Shown here: one piece after another, positions 1 through 7,905 of the stretch
Layout: each line of letters opens with the position of its first letter
Position numbering within the stretch: position 1 is the first letter of the stretch
Assembly (NCBI GenBank): GCA_036244855.1
Contig: BQKZ01000332.1
Location: 29,536-40,017, forward strand
Direction: 5' to 3'
From: Temnopleurus reevesii
Taxonomy: Eukaryota; Echinodermata; Echinoidea; Temnopleuroida; Temnopleuridae
DNA: 10,482 nucleotides
Notes under the pieces: model-generated
Told to the model about the DNA's origin: nothing
Databases searched by the model: none
What the model saw: the letters and a program-made list of their open reading frames with translations, nothing else
Translations under genes and position numbers: made by a program

Positions 1-75
1 TGATGATGATGATGATGGTGCTGATGATGATGATGATGGTGATGATGATGGTATTGCTGATGATAATGTTGGTAG

Positions 76-106
<31 letters not shown>

Positions 107-206
107 GATGATGATGGTGATGTGATGATGGTGGTAATGATGATGATGGTGGTGGTGGTAATGATGATGGTGATGATGATGGTATTGCTGATGATAATGT
201 TGGTAG

Positions 207-250
<44 letters not shown>

Positions 251-343
251 GTGATGTGATGATGGTGGTAATGATGATATTGGTAGTGGTGATGGTGATG
301 GTGATGATGATGATGATGGTGATGATAATGCTGATGGTGATGT

Positions 344-378
<35 letters not shown>

Positions 379-630
379 AAGATGATGATGGTGGTGATGA
401 TGATGATTGTGATGATGATGATAATGATGATGATGATGATGATGATAATGATGTTGACGATAATGCTGATAATGATGATGAAGGTGATGATGATAATGGT
501 GATGTTGATGATAATACTAGATGATGTTAATGCTGCTGATGATGGTGTTGATAACGATGATGATGATATTGATGATAATGCTGATGATGCTGGTACTATA
601 GTGTTGATAAAGATAATGATGGTGATGATG
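1..630. repeat. TGA/GAT trinucleotide satellite with a higher-order repeat, inside a BLMH intron
   Basis: Almost every triplet is TGA/GAT/ATG or a one-base variant (GGT, TAA, GCT, GTT), fading out near 630 at 'gacccacatg'. A larger unit is superimposed: the marker 'gtattgctgatgataatg' at 51 recurs at 182, and 'ggtgatgtgatgatgg' at 116 recurs at 250. These give offsets of 131 and 134 bp, so a roughly 130-bp block was duplicated and the simple tract inside it gained about 3 bp. The satellite lies upstream of the splice acceptor at 813, so it is intronic to the bleomycin hydrolase gene. The Met/Val/Asp-rich open frame through it is a by-product of stop-free triplets, not a gene. Confidence 0.93.
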
Positions 631-813
631 GACCCACATGATATTTTTTTTGATAGCTACTTTGTTAAAAAAAAATAAAAATCTATTTAAAACAAGTCTG
701 CATAGTTTTGTTAAATTTCATAGGGTTAGATATGGACTTATTTAAGATTACTTCTTGGAAAAATTGAAGTCGTAATCAGAGCTTATCTTTGATGATAATT
801 TCTCTTCCTACAG

Positions 814-886
814 GATACAGAAGAGGGGGCCAAAACCACCAAATGGAGAGTAGAGAATTCCTGGGGTGAAGATAATGGCGAGAAAG
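814..886 (+). CDS. BLMH: Bleomycin hydrolase, penultimate coding exon (partial gene)
   Basis: Seen: a pyrimidine-rich acceptor (tttctcttcctacag) ends at 813 and a consensus donor (GTAAGT) starts at 887. The 73-nt exon gives 24 codons plus the first base of a split Gly codon (phase 1). It includes K-W-R-V-E-N-S-W-G-E-D, the hallmark 'ENSWG' block of bleomycin hydrolase. Known of the family: BLMH is a cytosolic hexameric papain-like (C1) cysteine aminopeptidase with a Cys-His-Asn triad, and the Asn of this block is the third catalytic residue (codon 856-858 here). The Cys and His lie in exons upstream of the window. The family also deamidates bleomycin and hydrolyses homocysteine thiolactone. 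Nothing looks broken: frame, splice sites and the catalytic Asn are intact. Identification is from motif recognition, without a database search. Confidence 0.93.
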
Positions 887-947
887 GTAAGTGCTAAATT
901 TCCAGGTTTTTATAAAAAGTAGTCGTCATAATACATAGGGAAAGCAT

Positions 948-1177
948 TTAAGTTTTTACTCTGTGTTCAGACGGAGAGCCGCTCTCACCAGCTCGAAACA
1001 AGGTCAGAGGTCGTGCAGATTAGCGTACGGCATACTATATGCAAACTTTATTGATGGATCCCTGTATATCCTTGTTTGTTTACAGTGACGTCAGCAAGCC
1101 GCTGACAGTGGCTTGCTGTACAATATGTAGTATCTTATTGCGCTGTTGTGAGCGGCGCACCGTAGCGAAAGAGTTAA
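948..1177. mobile_element. Fold-back MITE filling most of the last BLMH intron
   Basis: The arms are inverted copies. The left arm (about 955-993) contains acggagagccgctctcacca and the right arm (about 1140-1177), read on the - strand, contains acggtgcgccgctcacaaca. Fifteen of 19 bases match over the core. Outside this, 'ttttactctg' on the left matches 'ttaactctt' on the right. TTAA occurs at 948-951 and 1174-1177 and may be the target duplication, but TTAA is common in AT-rich DNA. The centre has a second hairpin, CAGCAAGCC (1092-1100) with GGCTTGCTG (1110-1118), around a 9-nt loop. It also has an exact TGACGTCA at 1086-1093. There is no coding capacity. The host intron is 887-1206 (320 bp), so the element makes up roughly 70% of it. 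It is GC-richer than the surroundings. Confidence 0.7.
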
Positions 1178-1206
1178 GCACCAACTTATATTTTGTTTTT
1201 TCGTAG

Positions 1207-1376
1207 GTTACCTTGTGATGTCCGACGACTGGTTCTCAGAGTTTGTCTTCGAGGTGGTGGTCGACAAGACCTACGTCCCCGCCGAGGTCCTGGCTGTCCA
1301 GACTAAGGAAGCCATCGTTCTCCCTCCGTGGGACCCAATGGGGGCGCTAGCACACCCCTTCCCCGCCAAGCTATAA
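1207..1376 (+). CDS. BLMH: Bleomycin hydrolase, last coding exon and stop
   Basis: Seen: the acceptor (ttttttcgtag) ends at 1206. The first two bases complete the split Gly, followed by 55 codons and TAA at 1374-1376. The product reads Y-L-V-M-S-D-D-W-F-S-E, then F-E-V-V-V-D, then V-P-A-E-V-L-A-V and finally W-D-P-M-G-A-L-A. These blocks match the BLMH C-terminus in order and spacing. From the catalytic Asn to the stop there are 65 residues here, against 59 in human BLMH as I recall it (Asn396 of 455). The difference comes from a tail, H-P-F-P-A-K-L, after GALA where human has a single Glu. Known of the family: the C-terminal arm lies in the active-site cleft, enforces aminopeptidase specificity, and in yeast Gal6 loses its last residue by self-processing. 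How the longer tail is handled is unknown. Base composition is clearly GC-richer than the flanking DNA, as expected for exon sequence. Confidence 0.95.
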
Positions 1377-1665
1377 AAAGGGAGCTTTATGATCCGATGA
1401 CGGTACCCATGAATCTGTTAACTTAGAATAACATTCCCTAATTTTGTTTTGTCCTATTATGCTTGACAAGGGGGTACCAAATTCTTTTGAAGGTAACCGT
1501 GATTATTTTAAAACACAGCAAAGGTATAAAAAAAGGTCCTTCGGACAATCAATTATCTTTCTGTTACAGGAATCTACAAGAATTGGGGTTGAATTTTTTT
1601 CAATGAATTTAACCCCTAAACTGCTGAACACTTTTCTTGATGCAATAAATTCCCCCCAAATTTTG
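1377..1665 (+). other. Probable BLMH 3' untranslated region
   Basis: AT-rich sequence directly after the BLMH stop, with no splice sites or conserved frame I can support. The extent is inferred from the first canonical AATAAA at 1644-1649. The 98-codon open frame that overlaps it (1444-1740) has a composition like the surrounding non-coding DNA and resembles nothing I recognise. Confidence 0.45.
1644..1649 (+). promoter_or_regulatory. Candidate poly(A) signal AATAAA for BLMH
   Basis: First exact AATAAA downstream of the BLMH stop, 268 nt away. A T/G-rich stretch follows (about 1660-1715: ttttggttactttgacc, then gttagtggtatgatg), as expected downstream of a cleavage site. A second AATAAA at 2133-2138 is the alternative. 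Confidence 0.4.
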
Positions 1666-3257
1666 GTTACTTTGACCTTTATTTATGTTAAAAATGTTAG
1701 TGGTATGATGCTGGAATTTACACAACTTACATTGAAATAGTGTACAATATTCTGGTAAAAGGTATTACAGTCTTTTAATGAATTATCTCTCCTAGAACAG
1801 TGGTTTGAACATGAAATTAGGAGTCAAATCAAAGTGAAAATCAAAGCCCTGTACTAAAGCTCTATGTGTATCAATAATGAGCTAAGAAAGAATTCAACAC
1901 AGGCCTGAACATATCGGTCCATTGTGTAATGCTACTAGTTTCGAAGAATTCTTAAGCCCAGAGTCATGAATGGCTATTGACAACTTAATATAAACTTAAT
2001 GTAAAATAGATGTTGGAGAAAGTGGTCCCTGCCAAATGATTCTGCAGCCTTTTGTCATGCACATAGATTTTGGGCACAGCAGTTTTAAGTTCTCGGGCCA
2101 CAAATGTGGCCAGCATCAGTTTATGGGTTAAAAATAAAATTTACTGACCGACTGATGCTGTTTTTGAAAAGTGGCATTTGAGGGTAACCAAGCAACTATC
2201 TTTCTTTGTAGTCTTATAATAACTTTTATTAGAGTGGGTTGTGCAGATGTGTGATAGAGGTAGTGGACTATATATTGAGGTCCTTTCTAATCTAATATAT
2301 ATATTTCTGATGATAAGGATGATTTTTATTCTTGGAGTTATTGATATCACTGAATGGCTTGTTATGTTATTTTCCACTATCTGGAACTCAGAATGATGCA
2401 TGTTTAAATATCAATCAGAGTCCAGGGAATAATTTCCCTGATATCGCATTGCAATTTGCTATGCATTTTAGCAGGATTGCTACAAAAAAGATGTTTTGTT
2501 TAGCAACTTTTTCACATTGAACTGTACAGTCATTTTTTAACAATTTCTCACCTGTGTCTAAAACTGCTAATCAAATATGAAAAGTGAAATTATTTCCTGG
2601 GGTTACTCAGTGAAAGAACAATACAAGTTTATGCCCAAAAGTGCAAGATTTAATGCCACAGTTACAGTACATGGAAGCCCTGACTGAACAAGATTCAACA
2701 CGACTCTTTGTTCGAAGACAGTTAATTGTAAACTGAACAAAAAGTCATGGTAATCATGTTGCTACCAGGCTTCTTTGTGACTGGGACTTTTAATATGAGT
2801 CAAATTTATTCTGCTACTTGAAAAATTGATGTGTCAAAGTCTTATGCACATTCATACTTGCGGCGAGGATTTCTTCATGTTCTCGTTCACAAACTCATAG
2901 GACCAATTTACCTCAGATTTGTGAATTATCCAAAAGTACTTCATTTTTGTACAATTGCATTTATACTGAGCAGGGAAATCAGTAATGAATATAAATGAAT
3001 GCATACAATTCATAAAGAAATGAATTTGTGATTTTACAAATAAGTTTGTACACAAGATATCAATCAGTCAGTGATTTTATGAACCGACGCACAAGCATGT
3101 GAATAGCACTACATTGACACAAAGATACGCACATGTATCTGTACAGAGAAATACAGTGCATGTAACTGATAATTGCTGCATGCCATCCATTTCTGTAATG
3201 TATCAATTCAGTAATTGATTCAAGTTTATGCATTTTTGTGTTAGAAATTGTAGTTAT
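1666..3257. other. Intergenic DNA without recognisable genes
   Basis: I read both strands and found only short open frames of under 95 codons, with no family motif. Small palindromes are present: GGCCAC-aaat-GTGGCC (2096-2111), agggaa/ttccct near 2423-2439, and the inverted repeat listed separately at 2111-2160. Nothing here supports a gene. Confidence 0.6.
2111..2160. repeat. Perfect 10-bp inverted repeat enclosing an AATAAA
   Basis: CAGCATCAGT (2111-2120) is exactly complementary to ACTGATGCTG (2151-2160), with a 30-nt AT-rich spacer containing AATAAA at 2133-2138. It abuts a smaller hairpin at 2096-2111. It could be a remnant of a short fold-back element, or a structured alternative poly(A) region if BLMH transcripts reach this far. 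Confidence 0.6.
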
Positions 3258-3563
3258 GTGGTATTCTTTAAACAGGTCATTAATGATTGGACTATCATAC
3301 TTGGAATCCGGTTCGCATGCATTAGTTGTTGCTATGTCAGACAAGGGTGGGACAAGGTATGTGATATTCTTTTAACCCGTTTGTAACTATTGGACTATAA
3401 TACCTGGAATGCGGTTCGCATGCATTAGCTGTTGCTATGTCAGACAAGGGTGGGACAAGGTATGTGATATTCTTTTAACCCGTTAGTAATGATTGGACTA
3501 CAATACTTAGAATCCAGTTTGCATGCCATAATTGTTGCTGTGTCGGATAATCCTCGGACAAGC
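3258..3563. repeat. 103-bp tandem repeat, three copies
   Basis: The copies start at 3258, 3361 and 3464, each beginning gtgatattct (copy 1 reads gtggtattct). The marker ATTGG falls at 3286, 3389 and 3492, exactly 103 bp apart. The block tgtcagacaagggtgggaca and the following 30 bases, through attcttttaacccg, are identical between the first two junctions. Copy 3 is more diverged (tgtcggataatcctcggaca) and fades at 3563. Start and end are set by where the register is lost. The open frame across it on the - strand (3060-3344) extends into single-copy sequence and has no recognisable motif. Confidence 0.92.
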
Positions 3564-4360
3564 TTTCGGGTTTGTCAAGAACAAACTTTGAGTTATTCAT
3601 AAAATTGGCATCAATTAGTGAAGTGGTCTATCAATTATCATCAGGTTTAATATGCATTAACCACGCCTCCTCAAATCGAATGATGCCTACACATTTTTCT
3701 TGCGGCAATAGCTTTTCCCACAATCGATGTTCTACATAAAAACGTTATGGGTCATTAGTCTCCCAGAGTGCTTGTGGAGACACAGCTGCAACCTATGAAC
3801 AAGTAGAAAAGATTTATCAACGTCAAAGGTTACACAGTTTTATTTTGGCCAAATTAGATGTTGTGTTTAATTTGTACATTTCTGTGATATCTTTCTTGTT
3901 TGTGCCTTCTTATTGTCTGTTTCCATAGACGCTGACCATTTCGGATGATGTACGAGGTCAAAATTAAAATTTAAATAGCCCAATTAAAATGTGAATAGCC
4001 CTACAGCTGAACAAAATAGATGCTTGTGAGAGAAAAAATATATGGCAACAATAACCATATTCTCAGTCATGAATATCTGGAATTAACATAATGTAAAAAT
4101 ACATCTCATGCATAATCCACAACGGTTGGCATATCCGTGACTTTCTGTGGTATAAGATACCAGATGTCCAATGTAAAAAATCATATTATAATCACCATTT
4201 TCTCAAGATGAATGAACTAGTTTTGTGTGAGATGTGTATGAAATGGAGCTTATGTTTGTAAACTTCTTTGAATTTCACTTGTTCTGATGGTATAAATCTT
4301 ATACTAGTATGAGGGTACAATACTTCATGCATAAAAATGGAGAAAAATTCTTGGTTCAAG
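3564..4360. other. Intergenic DNA, no gene seen
   Basis: AT-rich and stop-dense in all frames. The only structure I can support is a 20-bp tandem duplication at 3962-4001 and a small palindrome gtttgt-caaga-acaaac at about 3569-3586. Confidence 0.55.
3962..4001. repeat. 20-bp tandem duplication
   Basis: aattaaaatttaaatagccc (3962-3981) is followed immediately by aattaaaatgtgaatagccc (3982-4001), with 18 of 20 bases identical. It looks like a local replication slip and has no evident function. Confidence 0.8.
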
Positions 4361-4625
4361 CGTCATGGTCTAGGGGTTCTGACTCTTGCCTTTCAACCAG
4401 AGGGTCGCTGTTCGAAACCCACCCATGGCGCTAATTTACTTGAGCAAGAAATTCATCCACATCGTGAGGTGAGACCAGGGACCCGGTAGGAAGTGACAGC
4501 GTTATGGCCAGCGTTATGTAGCATCGAGTGCCTTGAAACACTCTGCTGGAATACTCCCAATGCTGTGGGAAATGTCCATCTGTTGTATGCTTGCATGACT
4601 GAATCAAATAAACCGGGAAAAATTG
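4361..4625 (+). mobile_element. tRNA-derived SINE
   Basis: The head (4361-4430) carries a good pol III box A, TGGTCTAGGGG (4366-4376), and a box B-like TGTTCGAAACC (4409-4419). The ends can pair as a tRNA acceptor: CGTCATGG at 4361 with CCATGGCG at 4423-4430, with one wobble pair. A typical SINE body follows: ttgagcaagaaattcatcca, then accagggacccggtaggaag, like the conserved central region I associate with tRNA-SINEs of marine invertebrates. The 3' end is not sharply defined. I place it near the aaataaaccgggaaaaa tract at about 4608-4625. No target duplication was identified. The 76-codon open frame from 4493 lies mostly inside it and should not be called a gene. Confidence 0.78.
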
Positions 4626-5557
4626 CTCTATTGCAGGGCCCTCTGGGAGAACAGTTTGTGAAAACTGAAGCAGCTACACTTATTATTACACTGTATTACT
4701 ATTCATATTGTGAAATGGAATAGGACTACATATTATACAGCATTTGAAAACTTTCAGAGTGACTAATTTATAAATTGGTTTGGTCTCGGAAAGAAGGATT
4801 TTTATAAACTGCAATATTAACTCTAAATATATAAATTTTGTGATATAATCTAGTCTTTAGATAATGACTCAATATAGGCAGTTTAGTGTTTGCTAAGTAG
4901 GTATATAGTAAGAATACATGTAAGTGTGTCTGGAGGAGAAACTATCACTTCTTCCTGCTGCTTTCAAGCAAATGTGGATTTAGTAGCTGCCCCTTCCAAA
5001 CACAATTACTTAATAAAGAGTATCTGAAGCCAACAAAAATTTGATTAGTACAGTAGTATACTCAATCCCCAACTTTAAAAAAGTTTTTTTTTATCAATTT
5101 TTAAATTGTTGGATTGTAAAATAGAAAGTTTCTCATGATAAATCTTAAAGACTGGGTCTGCCCCAGAACATCTCTTGAACTTGTTATCTTTAATATGCCA
5201 GGTAAAAATATTTTGGGTTAATTTTATGCATTTTAGTAATATGGATTTTGTATTTTTGACCTCAGATACTGGGTTAGATATGTACTTATATACTCTATCA
5301 GATGTTTATAGAATGATTCTTTATAGGAACAGATCATTTTGATACTGATAGATATAAACTATACTTATACATTCTATTTGATGTCGAGTAGCGAGGAGTG
5401 TTGGATTTGGGGAGAGTTTTGTCAATCTTTTTACATGTATTATTATGTGAAGTTGTAATCGGAGTGTTATATTCCTCTGATATAAATCCATTTACAAATT
5501 CCACTGCCTAGAAAAATGACGTTTCTCTGATCATTCAAGTTGTTTATTTGTGCATAT
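4626..5557. other. Intergenic DNA, no gene seen
   Basis: Very AT-rich with homopolymer runs (5077-5110). Two loosely similar blocks, gatatgtacttatatactct near 5276 and gatataaactatacttatac near 5350, hint at an old local duplication. No splice-bounded open frame stood out. An AATAAA at 5012-5017 has no gene to serve. Confidence 0.5.
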
Positions 5558-5652
5558 GAGTGTGTGTGTGTGTGGGAGGGGGAGGGTATTTGTATGCAAG
5601 TGTGTGTGTCTGTGTGCGTGTGTGTCTGTGTGCGTGTGTGTGTGTGTGTGTG
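5558..5652. repeat. TG-rich microsatellite
   Basis: Runs of (TG)n interrupted by ggaggg, CG and CTG variants. It is stop-poor in some frames, so it produces false Val/Cys-rich frames on the + strand and Thr/His-rich frames on the - strand. Confidence 0.93.
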
Positions 5653-5682
5653 CTGGTATTGGGTGTAAACCAAGGACCTCAG

Positions 5683-5776
5683 TCTGAAAATTTACTAACC
5701 GCGGACATCATACCTGCAATCAAGGACAGTCCTCGATTCAAAGTCTGGTTAGCTTCAGAAAATCAATGCTGTGTCA
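5683..5776 (+). CDS. Candidate internal exon of an unidentified gene
   Basis: Seen: the segment is preceded by a weak acceptor (aaggacctcag, with the TG tract in place of a pyrimidine tract). It ends at a consensus donor, TCA|GTGAGTG (5777-5782). It is 94 nt, phase 0 to phase 1, and encodes a non-repetitive peptide that includes A-D-I-I-P-A-I-K-D-S-P-R-F-K-V-W-L-A-S. That peptide looks protein-like compared with its surroundings. A good acceptor, ttttatgttacag, ends 133 nt downstream at 5909. Joining there keeps the frame open through the CA/TG repeat to TGA at 6035-6037, and an AATAAA lies at 6234-6239. The Thr-His-rich tail this predicts is implausible, so the true continuation may differ. 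I recognise no family. It could be a chance open stretch or a fragment of a repeat. Confidence 0.3.
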
Positions 5777-5922
5777 GTGAGTGAAACCAGATGCCTTTAA
5801 CATAAAAGAGATACAATAAATTTTGCAAGTAATTGTATATCTTGTGTACACATTTTGCCACAGACTTACTATTAATATTGTAAGTTTAATTACATCTTTT
5901 ATGTTACAGGTTCCAGGACTGA

Positions 5923-6037
5923 TACACACCCACACACCCACACACACACACATAAACATATATCCTCGATCTACACTAAAAACCTGGGTGTGTGCGTGTA
6001 TGTGTCAGAATGGTGTGGGTGTTTGGTCTGTGTGTGA
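5923..6037. repeat. CA tract followed by an inverted TG-rich tract
   Basis: A (CA)n/CCCACA tract (5923-5953) is followed after about 33 nt by a TG-rich tract (5986-6037: gggtgtgtgcgtgtatgtgt and on). The two are roughly complementary, so the region could form an imperfect hairpin. The open frames on both strands here are repeat-driven. Confidence 0.8.
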
Positions 6038-6549
6038 GCTATTGTATGTCCCAATGTAATTTAGCAAAATTGGTGGAAAGGTCGGAAAACTGAAAGTAGT
6101 GTAGTGTGGGGTGGCCTTAACACTATCTCTATGGATCTGCTTATATGACAAAATTTGCTTTAACTTATCAGACATATTGAAAGATCTGTCCGAGAACAAG
6201 GTCCTTTAGACCCATCTACCTCATTAAAGCCCAAATAAAGTGTTGGTAAAGATTGAGAAATGTGAATTTTATGTGATGTTTATCATGAGAATTGTATCTT
6301 ACACACATTTTAAGACCATACTCTAATTATTAACGAACTGATTCTTTTTAGAAATTTGAATTTGACTGTTAAAACATATTCAGTGCCCTCTCTTGGTAAT
6401 AACAATATTTTGTTTGGTATCGGCCATAAACTAGCTTATTTCCGCGATTTGACAAAAGATGATAAAAAGGTAAACACAAAAATTGAATTCTGAAATGTTC
6501 CTACAATTCTGTGCATGAGAAGGTGTCCTTTGTCAAGAAAGAATATATT
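6038..6549. other. Intergenic DNA, no gene seen
   Basis: No supported coding sequence on either strand. It contains AATAAA at 6234-6239 followed by tgttgg, a plausible poly(A) site only if a + strand transcript such as the one suggested at 5683-5776 exists. Confidence 0.5.
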
Positions 6550-6693
6550 TACAGTGGAAACTCGGTATAAAAAGATCTGATATAACAAAATATCTGAGGT
6601 AAAAAACTGGTTCCTGCGTTTATTAAATAAGCCTACTATAACAAGGTATTTTTTATGGTCTCAGGCACCTTGTTATACCGAGTTTCCACTGTA
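6550..6693. mobile_element. pogo/Tc1-mariner-type MITE with perfect terminal inverted repeats
   Basis: CAGTGGAAACTCGGTATAA (6552-6570) is exactly complementary to TTATACCGAGTTTCCACTG (6673-6691). Both ends are flanked by TA (6550-6551 and 6692-6693), the target duplication of this superfamily. The termini resemble the CAGT-G-AA-CTCG-TATAA ends of pogo/Tigger-like elements. The element is 140 bp without the duplication and non-coding. Inside, tataacaaggt (6637-6647) is inverted as accttgttata (6667-6677), giving a second nested hairpin at the right end. The perfect ends suggest recent mobilisation in trans by a transposase encoded elsewhere. Confidence 0.93.
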
Positions 6694-7146
6694 TTCAGTC
6701 TTGGGTACCTGAGAATGAGATATTTTGCACATTTTAGGTTATAGCTTGGCCGAAACTCATTTATTTTTCACACAGTCTCTTGTGCAATACGTTCATGACA
6801 CTCTATTTCACCTTTTCTTTTTTAGATTTGAAGACAAAATTTTGGGACAAAAATATACGCTTTTAGCAAAACTTTACTTGAGCTTTAAAAGGGTTCTGTG
6901 ATGGTCCATGTATTGTCTATGTTCACCAAGTATTCCCGTTTTCACTGTTTAAGAAGCTTTCACAAGGCACGTACTTGTAAAGTTGCATAGAGTTCATGCG
7001 TACTCGAGAAAAAGTAAACAATGAATCAACGTAGTACCTGGTGTTGCGTACCCTACTGTATTTGCGCACACTTATGTAGGTGAGGCGGAGACATGTGCAT
7101 AGATGCATGTACGGATTATGAGATCAAGACCCCCCAAAAAAGGATT
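6694..7146. other. Intergenic DNA, no gene seen
   Basis: No supported gene. A segment at about 6980-7080 has gttgcatagagttcatgcgt and gttgcgtaccctactgta. These are reminiscent of the GTTGCGTA motifs in the fold-back sequence just downstream (7200-7290) and may be a decayed relative. Confidence 0.45.
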
Positions 7147-7302
7147 TTAAAGAGGAGTTAAGGATTTTCATTCAATGTAAAAGAAGTGTTATTTCACTGA
7201 GACTTGCGTATAGCTGTGGATAAATCGCGCAATTGTCGCGGAGAGTTGCGTAGCCCTCGGCAACTCTACGTAACTGTACGCAATTGTGAAAGCCCCTTTT
7301 AA
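7147..7302. mobile_element. Possible short TTAA-flanked fold-back element
   Basis: The ends are TTAAAGAGGAGTT (7147-7159) and, on the - strand, TTAAAAGGGGCTT (from 7302), with 9 of 13 matching. TTAA occurs at both limits. Inside is a strong hairpin, AGAGTTGC (7242-7249) with GCAACTCT (7260-7267) and a 10-nt loop. There is also a repeated CGCAATTG (7228-7235 and 7279-7286). The internal structure is certain, but the end match is weak, so calling it a transposon is tentative. Confidence 0.4.
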
Positions 7303-7468
7303 CTGTATGTCACATCTACACAAATGGAAATACAAACCACTCTTACACATACTCATATTTACAAAGGCAAATTTTATTGAAAGCTATCAATATCATGGGG
7401 TTCATTCACAGAATCATGAGTTGTGTAGCAAATCTTAGGAAATTGTGACACTGATAGGGTATTGCACT

Positions 7469-7905
7469 TTAAAAAATCTTCGAGACGCTCACTGAGCTTA
7501 CTTTTCATACAAAAAATTATTATTTATGAAAGTTACTGGTTATTAAAAAAAGCTACTGAACTAGTTGGAGCATACATGGAATGTTTGGAGTCCATAGAGT
7601 ATCGAGATGTGACGTCATGCTATACCTCAACTGGAAATTTACATTTTGTTGACTTTTCCGAAAAAAAGGGAGAAAATGTAAAATTTTGTATACATCGCAA
7701 ATGAGGAGCTGTCCGACATGACGTCACAGATTCCTTTCAATTTGCCGATCGCACGGATCCCCATGAGCGGTAGGGATCATCAAATCTCTGCGAATTTGAA
7801 AATTCATAACTTTTGAACGGGTTGCTCAAATTTTCACAGTTTGTTCATCTGATTTTTCTTAATTCAACGAGCGCACAATAATTTCAGGAGTTGGTGCCCC
7901 TTTAA
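7469..7905. mobile_element. Fold-back MITE with mirrored TGACGTCA sites
   Basis: TGTGACGTCATG (7608-7619) is exactly mirrored by CATGACGTCACA (7717-7728). The right end, with gttcatctgattt at 7843-7855 and ggagttggtgcccctttaaa ending near 7905, matches the right end of the element at 8311-8866 in motif and in distance to TTAA. The left end is degraded. I place it at TTAA (7469-7472), before a diverged arm whose cgagacgctcactgagc resembles the inverted gtgcgctcgttgaatt. There is no coding capacity. The 80-codon open frame inside it (7462-7704) is not a gene. Confidence 0.62.

Noticed and set aside
256..678. 140-codon open frame rich in Met, Val and Asp
   Set aside because: It is produced entirely by the TGA/ATG satellite, lies in an intron upstream of a clear splice acceptor, and has no natural protein composition.
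1371..1380. CTATAAAAAG, a TATA-box-like sequence
   Set aside because: It overlaps the BLMH stop codon and its position is explained by the coding sequence. No downstream gene start supports a promoter.
1444..1740. 98-codon + strand open frame after BLMH
   Set aside because: AT-driven, no motif, begins within the probable BLMH 3' UTR and has no splice context. It contains the candidate poly(A) signal.
4361..4430. Functional tRNA gene
   Set aside because: Box A and box B are present but the anticodon arm does not fold normally and the sequence continues into a SINE body.
4493..4723. 76-codon open frame with Cys-rich N-terminus
   Set aside because: Its first half is the body of the tRNA-derived SINE and the rest is AT-rich flank.
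5467..5673. Thr/His-rich - strand open frame
   Set aside because: Translation of the TG/CA microsatellite.
7462..7704. 80-codon + strand open frame
   Set aside because: Lies within the fold-back element at 7469-7905; stop-free by chance, no motif.
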